From: a bacterium
GTDB taxonomy: Bacteria > Zhuqueibacterota > QNDG01 > JAFGCO01
Assembly (NCBI GenBank): GCA_016932575.1
Contig: JAFGCO010000009.1
Coordinates: 1 to 60,219, forward strand
DNA length: 60,219 bases
Reading direction: 5' to 3'
Each line of letters starts with the position of its first letter. Position 1 is the first letter of the stretch. Below, piece after piece: positions 26,240-35,395 of the stretch. The notes beneath the pieces are model-generated. The model ran no database searches and was not told the DNA's origin. It worked only from the letters and a program-made list of their open reading frames with translations. The position numbers and the translations under genes are program-made.

Positions 26240-26737
26240 CTACTCTCCTGCTGCTTTTTTACTTCTGCACCATTTCAGCAGATCCGGCAATATCCGTTGA
26301 ACTTCAGATTCAATCAACTGAAAGCAAAGGTTAAACATTTCCTGATTGCCCCCGATTGGATCATCAACCTCTTCATCAATCCCATCCTGCCCGAAAGATT
26401 TTAATAGAAATATCTTTTTTTGTCCTTGAGGAAACCATTCCTCAATTTCCCGGAGATGCACCCGCTCCATCACCAGAATCAAATCTGCCTCATTGACCAG
26501 TTCATAAGAAAGAAACCGTGCCAAGTGCCCTGACAAATCAACACCGGCATGCATAGAAGCCTCCTGGGCCATAATCGCAGCGGGATTTCCATTCATTGCC
26601 ATTAAACCAGCTGACTGAACCCGAATATTTTTCATTTCTTTTTCAAGCAGTATTTTCTTTAAAATACCCTCAGCCATAGGGCTGCGGCAAAGGTTTCCCG
26701 TGCATACAAAAAGCACATTACACGTTTTCTGATGCAA
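26240..26737 (-). CDS. Low-molecular-weight protein-tyrosine phosphatase
   Basis: The active-site loop CTGNLCRS (C12, R18) near the N-terminus and the DDP block further on, with the general-acid Asp, identify the family. It could dephosphorylate tyrosine kinases of capsule/exopolysaccharide export or act as an arginine phosphatase; the sequence does not decide. The start is chosen at TTG 26737, preceded by CGGAGAT with five bases of spacing, giving 165 residues (the usual size). A longer frame from 26785 adds 16 residues inside tsaC with no family similarity. It overlaps the end of tsaC by 20 bp, so translation is coupled. Confidence 0.88.
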   Translation of the reverse strand: MHQKTCNVLFVCTGNLCRSPMAEGILKKILLEKEMKNIRVQSAGLMAMNGNPAAIMAQEASMHAGVDLSGHLARFLSYELVNEADLILVMERVHLREIEEWFPQGQKKIFLLKSFGQDGIDEEVDDPIGGNQEMFNLCFQLIESEVQRILPDLLKWCRSKKAAGE

Positions 26738-27359
26738 TGATATCTCCGATGAATTGTCTGATAGCAGAAGTTTTAATCGAACCATTCCTTATTAATTGCG
26801 CTGGTTTGAAGCGCACATCAATGATTGTAGACGGCTCATTCTGGTTCCTCTTTCCCCCATCCAAAATTGCATCCAACTGATCTTTGAAATATGCCTGGAC
26901 CATTTCAGCCGAACGGGCAGGTGGCTGATTTGAAGGATTGGCACTGGTCGAAATAAGGGGGGCATTTAATTCTGTGAGAAGCTGCTGACAGATTGGATCC
27001 GAAGACACCCTGATTCCAATACTTCCATCCCCTCCGATCAGCCCATCCGGTAATCCGCTTCTTGCCCGAAAAACAAGAGTCAGGGGACCGGGCCAGAAGT
27101 TATCCATAAGTGAAAACACATATTCATGTATATTCTCTGCGACCAATAACAAGAATGAAGAGTGAGGAATTAAAATCAACATGGGTTTATCGGTATTGCG
27201 TCTTTTAATATTCTGGATCCGGGAGACGACACGAGCATCAGTGGCGATACCCCCCAAACCATAAACAGTTTCGGTCGGATACCCGATCACACCACCGTGT
27301 TTCAGGATGCTTAACGCCTTTTCAATTTCGTATGATTTGAGAGTCAGCAGTCCGGACAT
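26718..27359 (-). CDS. tsaC: Threonylcarbamoyl-AMP synthase (TsaC/Sua5/YrdC)
   Basis: The protein has 213 residues, matching the TsaC domain without the Sua5 extension. Key blocks are GGVIGYPTETVYGLG, KRRNTDKPM, FWPGPLTLVF, GSIGIRVSSDP and the STSANPSNQPP loop. It makes L-threonylcarbamoyl-AMP from threonine, bicarbonate and ATP, the first step of the t6A37 modification in ANN-decoding tRNAs. It is the first gene of a minus-strand pair with the phosphatase, which overlaps its 3' end; this pairing also occurs in other bacteria. Confidence 0.95.
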   Translation of the reverse strand: MSGLLTLKSYEIEKALSILKHGGVIGYPTETVYGLGGIATDARVVSRIQNIKRRNTDKPMLILIPHSSFLLLVAENIHEYVFSLMDNFWPGPLTLVFRARSGLPDGLIGGDGSIGIRVSSDPICQQLLTELNAPLISTSANPSNQPPARSAEMVQAYFKDQLDAILDGGKRNQNEPSTIIDVRFKPAQLIRNGSIKTSAIRQFIGDIIASENV

Positions 27360-27482
27360 ATCATCTCAGTATGTATACTTATGATCATTCTTTTATGAAA
27401 GCCCCTTCTTAATCGGACCATCTCAATTTGTATTACAAAAGAAAAACAACTGGGGATTCTTTGGTATCTTTGTTCACGTATA

Positions 27483-27565
27483 CCCCCTATTTCCCCATTT
27501 CTTCTTGCTTCTTGATTTTTATTTCTTGTTACTTGTTACTTGCCTCTTGTTCCTTGTCTCTCATT
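27483..27565. repeat. Third locus of the low-complexity intergenic repeat family
   Basis: Within the gene-free 27360-27712, these bases open with the same CCCCCTATTTCCC 13-mer as 4731-4743, followed by CTTCTTGCTTCTTG and a run of TTTCTTGTTACTTG-type units resembling 3651-3692. The rest of the gap is AT-rich and should contain the divergent promoters of tsaC and the DUF2085 operon. No ORF or RNA gene is seen. Confidence 0.6.
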
Positions 27566-27712
27566 TCCTGAACATAAGACTTCCTAATTTAGTTGCTTCA
27601 ATTCATAATGTCAACGGTTTCATGGAATAATATGATGTATATTTTAAAAAGAAAGCATCGATCGATATAAAAAATGGTTGACATTTATTACAATTTCGTT
27701 AAATTTATACCA

Positions 27713-28192
27713 ATGTATTTATCCAAAAAAACAATATATATGATGATCCTCATCACGGCTGTTTTATGGTGTGGAGCATTTACATTTCAGCCATTTTTTA
27801 CAACGCTGGGGAAACCCGGCAGGCAGATCGGCGGACTGATTTATCTGTGGTTTTCACCACTTTGTCATCAGGATCCAGAACGATCGATTCTGCTTTTCGG
27901 ATACCCGATGGCAGTCTGCAGCCGATGTGCAGGGATTTATTACGGTACCTTATTGGGTATACTTCTTTATCCCTGGCTTCACAGACAATATGAACACCTG
28001 CAAACTTCTGTTCGCTGGCTGTGCATTTCGGCAGTACCTATGCTCATTGATGTCGGATTGGCGCATACAGGTATTCTCTCGACAGGCACAACAATTCGCG
28101 CCTTCACGGGAATTATTCCCGGATGCATTTCTTCTTGTTATATTGTACCGGGGATACTTGATTGGCTTTCCCGTAAACCTATAAACCAATAA
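27713..28192 (+). CDS. DUF2085 membrane protein
   Basis: The protein has 159 residues from ATG 27713; an in-frame ATG at 27674 would add 13 residues, and neither has a clear ribosome site. It has four hydrophobic segments. The family signature is present: PLCHQDPERS (C51, H52), then CSRCAGIYYG (C69, C72), a His/Cys set that could bind metal or heme. DUF2085 has no established function. It heads a tight run with a second membrane protein (7 bp gap), a lipoprotein and a TonB receptor, which suggests a part in uptake or handling of a metal-type substrate (inference). Confidence 0.85.
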   Translation: MYLSKKTIYMMILITAVLWCGAFTFQPFFTTLGKPGRQIGGLIYLWFSPLCHQDPERSILLFGYPMAVCSRCAGIYYGTLLGILLYPWLHRQYEHLQTSVRWLCISAVPMLIDVGLAHTGILSTGTTIRAFTGIIPGCISSCYIVPGILDWLSRKPINQ

Positions 28193-28199
28193 ATAAAGA

Positions 28200-28736
28200 A
28201 TGCATATGGAACAAATGCCGAGCAAACTGACCCCCGCCCTGATTGGTGGTGCAATCATGGGATTTCTCTCTTCTATGCCAATCATAGCTGCAGGCAACTG
28301 CCTCTGCTGTATTTGGATTATTCTGGGCGGACTTTTGGCTGGACATTTTTATTCAAAAACATTGCCGCCGGGCATTGAATTTAAATCCGGTGACGGTGCC
28401 GTGATTGGTTTGCTGGCCGGAATGTATGGAGCATTATTCAAGACTTTTCTGATTTACTTGTTACAAAATCTTGGTCTGCAGGATGCCAATCCTCTGCATG
28501 AATTCATGGAAGTTTTTAAGGAATTTATGGAAACCGCTCCGAATATTCCTGCAGAAACAGAAGAAATGCTGTATAACTGGGAAACCGGCAGTGAACTGAA
28601 TGTGACAATTGCATTGATATTTTTAATTCGTGATATATTTATCGGCGTTCTTTTCGGAATGATCGGGGGGCTATTTTCAACTAAATTTTTTAAAAACACA
28701 AAACCACCCCATAAAAATCAGACAATGATACTGTAA
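28200..28736 (+). CDS. Integral membrane protein, unknown
   Basis: The protein has 178 residues with about four membrane segments: LIGGAIMGFLSSMPIIA, GNCLCCIWIILGGLLAGHF, AVIGLLAGMYGALFKTFLIY and DIFIGVLFGMIGGLFS. An acidic soluble stretch (~100-135) lies between the third and fourth. The CLCC pair in the second segment is notable beside the Cys-rich DUF2085 neighbour. I do not recognise a functional family. Its stop overlaps the next start by one base (TAATG), so it is coupled to the lipoprotein gene. Confidence 0.75.
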   Translation: MHMEQMPSKLTPALIGGAIMGFLSSMPIIAAGNCLCCIWIILGGLLAGHFYSKTLPPGIEFKSGDGAVIGLLAGMYGALFKTFLIYLLQNLGLQDANPLHEFMEVFKEFMETAPNIPAETEEMLYNWETGSELNVTIALIFLIRDIFIGVLFGMIGGLFSTKFFKNTKPPHKNQTMIL

Positions 28737-29296
28737 TGAAAAGGCAACTTACTACTTTATCAACAATGAATATCAACGATAAACGAAGTATCATCCTGAT
28801 AATCGCAGGCTTGCTGATATTGGCATGCTATGGCGGACATGGACTCAGTCCCACCGGTCAGAACGCAACCGATTCATCTGGAATTTCCGGGACAGTTAAA
28901 TTTATCGGCAATTGGCCGGATTCCACCTTTCAGGTCATTGTGGTTGCGTCGAAGAGTTATCCCCGGAATATCACCGATAAAGACTCCTTGTACGATTTTA
29001 TTTCCAACGAACTCATTCTCGAAAATATTATTCTGAGCGATACCATACCCATGAACGTCGATCAATATAATTATACATTAAATTTGAAACCCGGTGTGTA
29101 TGAATGGATTCTAATCGCCTGGTTTCCTGATATCCCCGAATATTTTAAAGGAGCCAAGGAACTTGGAGCCTATTATTCGAATTCAGATTCTATTCCGGAA
29201 TCCGTTTATGTGCCTCCAGGAGAATTTGTAGAAAATATTGATATTATCGCAGATTTTAAAAATATTCACCGTGAGCTTCCATTCTTTAAAAAATGA
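28736..29296 (+). CDS. Lipoprotein of the TonB-receptor operon
   Basis: The protein has 186 residues. A signal with lipobox LILAC places the lipid-bearing Cys near residue 31; an internal Met11 would give a more normal signal length. The mature part is a beta-rich domain (GISGTVKFIGNWPDS, FQVIVVASKSYP, YNYTLNLKPGVYEWILIAWF, SVYVPPGEFVENIDI) like the carboxypeptidase-regulatory or transthyretin-like folds. It overlaps the TonB receptor start by four bases (ATGA). A surface or periplasmic partner of the receptor is likely, though the ligand is unknown. Confidence 0.75.
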   Translation: MKRQLTTLSTMNINDKRSIILIIAGLLILACYGGHGLSPTGQNATDSSGISGTVKFIGNWPDSTFQVIVVASKSYPRNITDKDSLYDFISNELILENIILSDTIPMNVDQYNYTLNLKPGVYEWILIAWFPDIPEYFKGAKELGAYYSNSDSIPESVYVPPGEFVENIDIIADFKNIHRELPFFKK

Positions 29297-31566
29297 AAAC
29301 CTTAACGAGAACATATCAGATTGTCTGTCTATTTGCAGGAATCTTCCTTTTTAAATCGACACTTTTTGCTCAAACCAAAGGCGCGATTGAAGGATGGATA
29401 ATAGAGGAGAATACAGGCAATCCGCTCTACGGCGCCAATATCATGGCAAAAGGTACATTACTCGGCAACTCTTCGGATACCGGGGGTTATTTTAATATTC
29501 AAAACCTCCCGACTGGTCCGCATCTCCTTCAAATCACCATGATTGGATATGAAAAACAATCCGTTCCAGTATCGATTCGTCCTGATGCCACTGCACAGGT
29601 AACCGTACATCTGGCGCCAACTGTTCTCAAGCAACCCACACTCGTGGTGACGGCTACAAAACGTAAACAGCACATCGAAGACGCGCCCACCACTGTAGAT
29701 GTAATACAGTCCGAATATATTTTAAAACGTAATCCCGCAACTCTGGACGAAGTACTGGTAAACACACCGGGTTTGGGCATCATAGAAGGTCAAATCGAAT
29801 TACGAGGTTCCACAGGATTCAACTATGCAGCCGGCAGTCGTGTTCTGTTGATGATAGACGGTCACCCTATGATCAACGGAGACACGGGCGGTATTAACTG
29901 GGATGCCATTCCGGTTGAAGAGGTGGATCATGTGGAAATTGTGAAAGGTGCCGGCTCAGCACTTTATGGCGGAAACGCAATGTCGGGCATGGTTAATATC
30001 ATTACGAGAACTCCCAGGATTACACCCCAGTTACGATACAGGCTGCATTGGGGATTTTACGACGAGCCGGCCTATGGCAATTGGCTATGGACCGATCGTT
30101 TCCTCACCCGCCAAATATCCGAGAATAATATTGACTTGCAACATGCTCTTACCTATGAAGGAGTGGATGTCTCATACAGTCAGCAAATCAGGGATGTCGG
30201 AATCCTTGCCACGTTGGGCAGAAAAACCTCGAGAGGCTATCATGAAAATGGCGATTATACGCTCTGGAATGCATTTTTAAAAACAGTCATTCATTTCACA
30301 CCTCAAAAAAAATGGATACTTATGGGCAATCTGGCCTTTAACGATCATGGAGAATTCATTCAATGGGAAAGCCAGTCCGCGCCCATGACTGTGCCTGACA
30401 GTGAGTACGGCAACCGTATCGATTACAGAAAAGGTGGTTTAATGAGTACATTCAAGCATGCGATCAATCACCGATTCGCTTATACGGTCAAATCAAATTG
30501 GTACCGGACTGACTGGAAAAATAATTTCCCAGGCATGCCTGATTATGCAGTGACTGATAAAATCGGATCTGAGATTCAAGTGGATCTTCTGAAGGGTAAT
30601 CATGGCTTTACGCTGGGTACTGAAGGGATTTACACCATAACTGATGCCCGCATCTTCGGTCAGGAATCCAGCTGGGATGCTGCGATTTATGCGGAAGACC
30701 AGATTAAGTTCTCACCCTTGTGGACCTTAACAGCAGGCGCCAGGCTGGATGTTCATCGCATCCCGGATGTTTCGTTTGACTGGCAGATCAGCCCAAGAGC
30801 CGGTTTGGTTTTTCGGCCTCAATCCGGCACATCGGTTCGCATGTCCATGGGTCGCGGTTTTAGGGCCCCCTCTCTTGCAGAGGTTTTTTCAGAGGTCTAT
30901 GTTTCAGGTATGCGTGTGGTACCCAATCTTGAACTTAAAAAAGCCGAGAAAGCCATCAGTGCTGAAATCGGCATCAACCAAATGTTTCAAACGACCAGTC
31001 ATGAGCAGTTGTATGGATTGCAGCCGAAGTTTATCGTGGATGTGGCCTTGTTTGCCAACTGGTATGACAACATGATCGATGTGGGTAAAAACTCAAATTT
31101 GCATGCCTATCAGTTTATGGATATGGGTCGTGCAGAGATTTACGGGCTTGAATCGAAAATAAAAGCTTCCTTGTGGGACGGTTTATTTATTATAAATAGC
31201 GGCTGGACGTGGCTGGATCATCGCGACCTGGATGGATGGGGTCTGCTGGATAAAGATAAATTGAATCCTGGAGAACCGTTACCCTACCGATCGAACCATC
31301 GGGTGACCGCCGGAGGAGAAATTGTATTAAACCGGCTTTCTTTCGGTCTGGATTATCGATATGCATCTGTGCATAAAAAAGTCATCATATTTCCGAATGA
31401 TCAACGGGTTCCCATGCATGTAGTGGATGCACGAATACAATACAATTTTGGAAAATTGAACTTGAGTATTGATTGCAAAAATTTACGCAACTATCATTAT
31501 ACATTAAGGCAGCGTTTACTGGAACCCATTCGGCACTATGTCATCACTTTGCGAGGAAATATTTGA
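29293..31566 (+). CDS. TonB-dependent outer-membrane receptor
   Basis: The protein has 757 residues. After the signal peptide (ends near LFAQ) comes a carboxypeptidase-regulatory-like domain (~28-110: GAIEGWIIEENTGNPLYGAN). Then a TonB-box-like TLVVTATKRKQ and the plug (~125-225: DEVLVNTPGLGI, IELRGSTGFNYAAGSRVLLM, VEEVDHVEIVKGAGSALYGG) lead into the 22-strand barrel, with the MGRGFRAPSLAEVFSE signature and an aromatic-rich end. It resembles vitamin B12/heme/metal-chelate receptors rather than SusC-type glycan importers, as it has no SusD partner. Substrate unknown. argH begins 3 bp after its stop. Confidence 0.93.
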   Translation: MKTLTRTYQIVCLFAGIFLFKSTLFAQTKGAIEGWIIEENTGNPLYGANIMAKGTLLGNSSDTGGYFNIQNLPTGPHLLQITMIGYEKQSVPVSIRPDATAQVTVHLAPTVLKQPTLVVTATKRKQHIEDAPTTVDVIQSEYILKRNPATLDEVLVNTPGLGIIEGQIELRGSTGFNYAAGSRVLLMIDGHPMINGDTGGINWDAIPVEEVDHVEIVKGAGSALYGGNAMSGMVNIITRTPRITPQLRYRLHWGFYDEPAYGNWLWTDRFLTRQISENNIDLQHALTYEGVDVSYSQQIRDVGILATLGRKTSRGYHENGDYTLWNAFLKTVIHFTPQKKWILMGNLAFNDHGEFIQWESQSAPMTVPDSEYGNRIDYRKGGLMSTFKHAINHRFAYTVKSNWYRTDWKNNFPGMPDYAVTDKIGSEIQVDLLKGNHGFTLGTEGIYTITDARIFGQESSWDAAIYAEDQIKFSPLWTLTAGARLDVHRIPDVSFDWQISPRAGLVFRPQSGTSVRMSMGRGFRAPSLAEVFSEVYVSGMRVVPNLELKKAEKAISAEIGINQMFQTTSHEQLYGLQPKFIVDVALFANWYDNMIDVGKNSNLHAYQFMDMGRAEIYGLESKIKASLWDGLFIINSGWTWLDHRDLDGWGLLDKDKLNPGEPLPYRSNHRVTAGGEIVLNRLSFGLDYRYASVHKKVIIFPNDQRVPMHVVDARIQYNFGKLNLSIDCKNLRNYHYTLRQRLLEPIRHYVITLRGNI

Positions 31567-31568
31567 TC

Positions 31569-32747
31569 ATGAAACTATGGCAGAAAAATTCAAAACTCGA
31601 TCCCCGCATAGAAGCCTATACAGTGGGTGACGATCCGATACTCGATCTGAATCTGGTGAAATATGATTGCCTGGCTTCTATTGCACATACGCGGATGCTC
31701 GGAAAAATTGGCGTTCTCGAAAAAGAAGAAGTCGAAAAGCTTGAAAAAGAACTCAACCATATCATTGAATTAAATCAAAAAAACAAATTCCATATAACCC
31801 TGGAGCAGGAAGACTGCCACACAGCCATTGAAAATCATTTAACAGAAAAACTGGGGGAACTGGGGGAAAAAATCCATACGGCCCGATCCCGAAATGATCA
31901 GGTGCTGGCTGCTTTGCGTTTATATTATAAATCCGAGCTGGATAAAATAGAAAAGATGATTCATGATTTTTTACAGTCATTGCAAAATCTGATGAAACAC
32001 AGCGGTTCGGTTCAGTTCCCCGGATATACACATACACGTAAAGCCATGGTTTCTTCTGTATCCCTCTGGGCAGCCGGATATGCAGAATCCATGGCAGACA
32101 ACCTGTCACTGCTGGATTTTACGCGCGAGCTGATCGATCAGTCACCGCTGGGGACCGGGGCCGGTTATGGTGTGCCTTTAAATGTGGACCGTGAATTCAC
32201 AGCCGAACAGGCCGGATTTTCACGGGTACAGCAGCATCCGACCTATGTCCAGCTCAGCCGTGGTAAACTGGAATCGACACTCCTGCACGCAATGACCCAG
32301 ATCATGGTGGATCTGAATCGTCTGGCTTCGGATCTGATCCTTTTTTCAGAATCCGTCCTTGGATATTTCCGACTGCCTCCGGCACTATGCACAGGCAGCT
32401 CAATCATGCCCCACAAGAAGAATCCTGATGTCCTGGAACTGGTCCGGGCCCATTACCACCGCGTCCTGGCAGGCGAAATTCAATTAAAAACCCAGATCGG
32501 CAATCTGATCAGCGGATACCACCGTGACATGCAGATCACAAAAAAACCGGTGATGGAATCACTGGATATTACAGAAAAAAGCATCACGATTATAACTTTG
32601 GTGATCGACAATCTGAAAGTAGATCCGGAAAAATGCAAAGCCGGTCTGACTCCTGAAATATATGCCACAGAAAAAGTCTATGCGCTGGTTAAAGAGGGCG
32701 TGCCGTTCCGGGAAGCATATCGCCGTATTGCCAGGGAGTTTGAATAG
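31569..32747 (+). CDS. argH: Argininosuccinate lyase
   Basis: From ATG 31569 the protein has 392 residues, starting MKLWQKNSKLDPRIEAYTVG, the standard N-terminus of the FCB-type enzyme; the open frame upstream lies inside the TonB gene and is not used. GAGGAAA, nine to ten bases upstream, can serve as ribosome site. Blocks for substrate binding and catalysis are present: HTARSRNDQV, GYTHTRKA (in place of the usual HLQxAQP), and the signature GSSIMPHKKNPD. It splits argininosuccinate into arginine and fumarate. No other arg gene is nearby. At 392 residues it is shorter than the ~460 of E. coli. Confidence 0.92.
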   Translation: MKLWQKNSKLDPRIEAYTVGDDPILDLNLVKYDCLASIAHTRMLGKIGVLEKEEVEKLEKELNHIIELNQKNKFHITLEQEDCHTAIENHLTEKLGELGEKIHTARSRNDQVLAALRLYYKSELDKIEKMIHDFLQSLQNLMKHSGSVQFPGYTHTRKAMVSSVSLWAAGYAESMADNLSLLDFTRELIDQSPLGTGAGYGVPLNVDREFTAEQAGFSRVQQHPTYVQLSRGKLESTLLHAMTQIMVDLNRLASDLILFSESVLGYFRLPPALCTGSSIMPHKKNPDVLELVRAHYHRVLAGEIQLKTQIGNLISGYHRDMQITKKPVMESLDITEKSITIITLVIDNLKVDPEKCKAGLTPEIYATEKVYALVKEGVPFREAYRRIAREFE

Positions 32748-33203
32748 ATGCATATTATCCTTGTCAGACACGGAAAAGCCGAAAGCGGCATTTCAAATCC
32801 TGAAAGGCCCCTGACTCCCGATGGAAAAAATTGCATTGAATCGCTGGGACAGCGCTTGGCTGATATATCCGGACGGATTGATCAGATTTGGCACAGCGGG
32901 ATATTACGCGCCTGTCAAACAGCCGAAATCTTAGAAAAATATATATCGCCTTTAAACGGTCTCGTTAAAATTAAAAATTTATCACCTCATGGTAATCCAG
33001 AAATCATGCAAAAAACTTTAAATGATGAGCGGCGAAATCTCATACTGGTCAGTCATCTGCCATTTCTGGATTATCTTGGAAATCTGATGCTCACCGGCAA
33101 TATGGAAGCAGAAATCATTCATTTTTCTGCAGGCAGCGCGGCCAAATTTATCAAGACGAAAAATAACTGGGGCCAGGCATGGATGATCGATGCAAATGAT
33201 TGA
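32748..33203 (+). CDS. SixA-like histidine phosphatase
   Basis: The protein has 151 residues. The RHG motif (R7, H8 in ILVRHGKAE), the HSGILRACQTAE block and the second catalytic His in LVSHLPFLD mark a short branch-2 histidine phosphatase of SixA type, which removes phosphate from phosphohistidine proteins. The ATG follows directly after the argH stop with no spacer, so the two are translated from one transcript. Its target is unknown; no phosphorelay protein is adjacent. Confidence 0.85.
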   Translation: MHIILVRHGKAESGISNPERPLTPDGKNCIESLGQRLADISGRIDQIWHSGILRACQTAEILEKYISPLNGLVKIKNLSPHGNPEIMQKTLNDERRNLILVSHLPFLDYLGNLMLTGNMEAEIIHFSAGSAAKFIKTKNNWGQAWMIDAND

Positions 33204-33300
33204 CATGGACACGAATAATGATTCAGTAGACAGTAAGAATTCATCAAACATACAATCCTTTTTTTATTCCTGAAAAACTCGATCGGAGAGGAGGAAAGCC

Positions 33301-33663
33301 GTGAATGAGAAGTTAACGGATTTTCAGCAGCTGAATGTCTGGCAAAAGGCCCATCAACTTGTTCTGGAAATTTTTGATCTCACAAAAAAGTTTTCAAGAG
33401 ATGAAAAAGCCGAACTCGCTTCCTGTATGCGTAAAGAGGCGATAACTGTACCCGTGAAAATCGGTGAAGGATTTATGCGCCGCAGTCCCAGGGATAAAGC
33501 GGTGTCGTATATGGAGAGCCAGTCTGCGATCGAGGCATTGAAATATTATTTGATTCTCGCAAGAGATCTGGAATTCATAAAAGAAAACAGTGAGTTATTA
33601 AGCGCTGTGGATGAAGTCGGCCGGATGCTGACGGGTCTGGTAAGATCAACAAAAATAAAATGA
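33301..33663 (+). CDS. Four-helix-bundle protein of the S23/IVP family
   Basis: The protein has 120 residues. The start is GTG 33301, preceded by the strong GGAGAGGAGGAAA. The sequence shows the family pattern: FQQLNVWQKAHQLVLEIFDL, then SCMRKEAITVPVKIGEGFMR and YLILARDLEFI. The fold is that of proteins encoded by 23S rRNA intervening sequences and of the Avd accessory protein of diversity-generating retroelements. Here there is no rRNA, reverse transcriptase or variable repeat nearby, so it is one of the common solitary members of unknown function. It sits 97 bp after the sixA-like gene. Confidence 0.85.
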   Translation: MNEKLTDFQQLNVWQKAHQLVLEIFDLTKKFSRDEKAELASCMRKEAITVPVKIGEGFMRRSPRDKAVSYMESQSAIEALKYYLILARDLEFIKENSELLSAVDEVGRMLTGLVRSTKIK

Positions 33664-33739
33664 AGAGAATTATTTGCTTTATTGATCATTCTTTTTTATA
33701 TTTACAGCTCATGATTTTAAATTAAGGTAAACACTTTTA

Positions 33740-34303
33740 ATGCTGGCAGACATTAAAGCAATATATCGCAATGATCCGGCAGCCAGGGGACTGGAGGCGC
33801 TATTATACCCGGGTCTTCATGTTATTTTAATGCATCGATACGTCTGTCACCCTTTATATCAGATAAAATTGCGATTTCCGGCACGTCTGATTTCGCAAAT
33901 CATGCGGTTTTTTACCGGTATTGAAATTCATCCGGGTGCTAAAATAGGCAAAGGACTTTTTATCGACCATGGCATGGGGATTGTCATCGGCGAAACCGCT
34001 CAAGTAGGCAATAATTGTATTCTGTTTCACAACGTCACACTCGGGGGCACAGGAAAGCATACCGGCAAACGTCACCCCACCCTTGGTAATGACGTAATTG
34101 TCGGAACAGCCGCCACATTGCTGGGCCCGATTCAGGTCGGGAATCAAGTAAAAATCGGCGCGGAGACTTTTGTTATGATGCACGATATTCCGGACAACTG
34201 CACAGTTGTAGGCGCTCCGGGCCGCATTGTCAAATATCAGGGGAAAAAAGTCAACCGAAAACTCACTCCATCAAAACATCATATTTCTTGGGATAAAACA
34301 TGA
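33740..34303 (+). CDS. cysE: Serine O-acetyltransferase
   Basis: The protein has 187 residues, the short EpsC/CysE form. The N-terminal helical part (MLADIKAIYRNDPAARG, LYPGLHVILMHR) precedes a left-handed beta-helix of hexapeptide repeats: GIEIHPGAKIGKGLFIDHGM, GIVIGETAQVG, TLGGTGKHTGKRHPTLGNDV, and a closing GAPGRIV. The DHGMG histidine is the catalytic base. It acetylates L-serine with acetyl-CoA in cysteine synthesis. Its stop lies just before the next gene, and no cysK is in the window. Confidence 0.93.
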   Translation: MLADIKAIYRNDPAARGLEALLYPGLHVILMHRYVCHPLYQIKLRFPARLISQIMRFFTGIEIHPGAKIGKGLFIDHGMGIVIGETAQVGNNCILFHNVTLGGTGKHTGKRHPTLGNDVIVGTAATLLGPIQVGNQVKIGAETFVMMHDIPDNCTVVGAPGRIVKYQGKKVNRKLTPSKHHISWDKT

Positions 34304-34332
34304 AAAACACAAAATCAGCAGGAGAAAAACGT

Positions 34333-35325
34333 ATGAACGAATTCAGTTCGAGCAGCAACTTTGCTCGCAGATGGGTATCGTATCGGTCTGAATTAAAAGT
34401 GCTGGACTGCACCATTCGGGACGGCGGACTAATGAACAACCATCGATTTGAAGATAAAATTGTCAAATCAGTCTACAATGCCTGCGTTGAAGCCGGACTT
34501 GATTATATGGAACTGGGCTACAAAGGTTCCAAAAAAGTATTTGTGCCGACGGATTACGGCCCCTGGAAATATTGCAGTGAAGACGACTTGCGCCGTATTG
34601 TCGGAGATAATAAGACAAATTTAAAACTTTCTGCCATGGCGGATACAGGCCGAACCGATCGTGCAGATATATTACCCAAAAAACAGAGCGTTCTGGATAT
34701 GATCCGTACCGCATGTTATATTCATCAGATTCCGGCAGCTCTGGATATCATCAAGGATGCCCACGATAAAGGCTATGAAACCACACTGAATCTCATGGCT
34801 GTATCGGCAGTCCAGGAAAGCGAAATTGACGGTGCGCTTGAAATGCTCGCAAATTCTGAGGTTGATGTATTCTATCTGGTAGACAGTTTCGGCGCGCTTT
34901 ATAGTGAGCAGGTTCATTATTTGTTGCGTAAATATATACAATATGCCGAACCGGCAGGAAAACAGGTGGGGATGCACGCCCATAATAATCAGCAATTGGC
35001 TTATGCCAACACCATTGAAGCGGTCATTACAGGCGCCAACATGCTGGACGGCAGTATTGCTGGACTGGGCCGGGGTGCAGGCAACTGTCCCACAGAGTTA
35101 TTGCTGGGATTTCTCCACAATCCCAAATATAAATTACGTCCGATTTTGCAGTGTATTCAGGATCATATTCAGCCCATGCAAAAGGATTTACTCTGGGGAT
35201 ATGACATTCCCTACATGATCACCGGGATGTTGAATCAGCACCCGCGATCCGCCATGAAATTCAATTCCGGTGAGGATGCATATAATATCGTTCAATTTTT
35301 CGATCAGATCGAAGAGGAAGAATAA
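34333..35325 (+). CDS. DRE-TIM/HMGL-like aldolase family protein
   Basis: The start ATG 34333 is favoured by AGGAG at 34320-34324; an ATG at 34300 overlapping cysE lacks a site. The product has 330 residues. LDCTIRDGG (~25-33) corresponds to the metal-binding LRDGxQ motif of HMGL-like TIM barrels, with Ile in place of Leu and Gly in place of Gln. YLVDSFGALY and the GMHAHNNQQLAYANT block (two metal-binding His) follow, then GLGRGAGNCPTELLLG. These features match 4-hydroxy-2-oxovalerate aldolase-like proteins whose substrate is often unknown. The tight link with cysE suggests, weakly, a role near serine or pyruvate metabolism. Confidence 0.8.
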   Translation: MNEFSSSSNFARRWVSYRSELKVLDCTIRDGGLMNNHRFEDKIVKSVYNACVEAGLDYMELGYKGSKKVFVPTDYGPWKYCSEDDLRRIVGDNKTNLKLSAMADTGRTDRADILPKKQSVLDMIRTACYIHQIPAALDIIKDAHDKGYETTLNLMAVSAVQESEIDGALEMLANSEVDVFYLVDSFGALYSEQVHYLLRKYIQYAEPAGKQVGMHAHNNQQLAYANTIEAVITGANMLDGSIAGLGRGAGNCPTELLLGFLHNPKYKLRPILQCIQDHIQPMQKDLLWGYDIPYMITGMLNQHPRSAMKFNSGEDAYNIVQFFDQIEEEE

Positions 35326-35395
35326 CCTTCGACGTTTAAATAAATCCTGATTCGAATCACCCGCTGCACCGGCAGAGAGTTCGGCGGATCATATC

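Noticed and set aside
33301-33663. The S23-type protein as part of a diversity-generating retroelement.
   Set aside because: No reverse transcriptase, template repeat or variable repeat is near.
34333-35325. Classing the aldolase as isopropylmalate or citramalate synthase.
   Set aside because: It is too short, lacks the regulatory C-terminal domain, and has CTIRDGG rather than the DTTLRDGxQ form.
35345-35380. A GATTCGAATC block suggestive of a tRNA T-loop.
   Set aside because: No acceptor stem, D-arm or anticodon arm can be folded around it.
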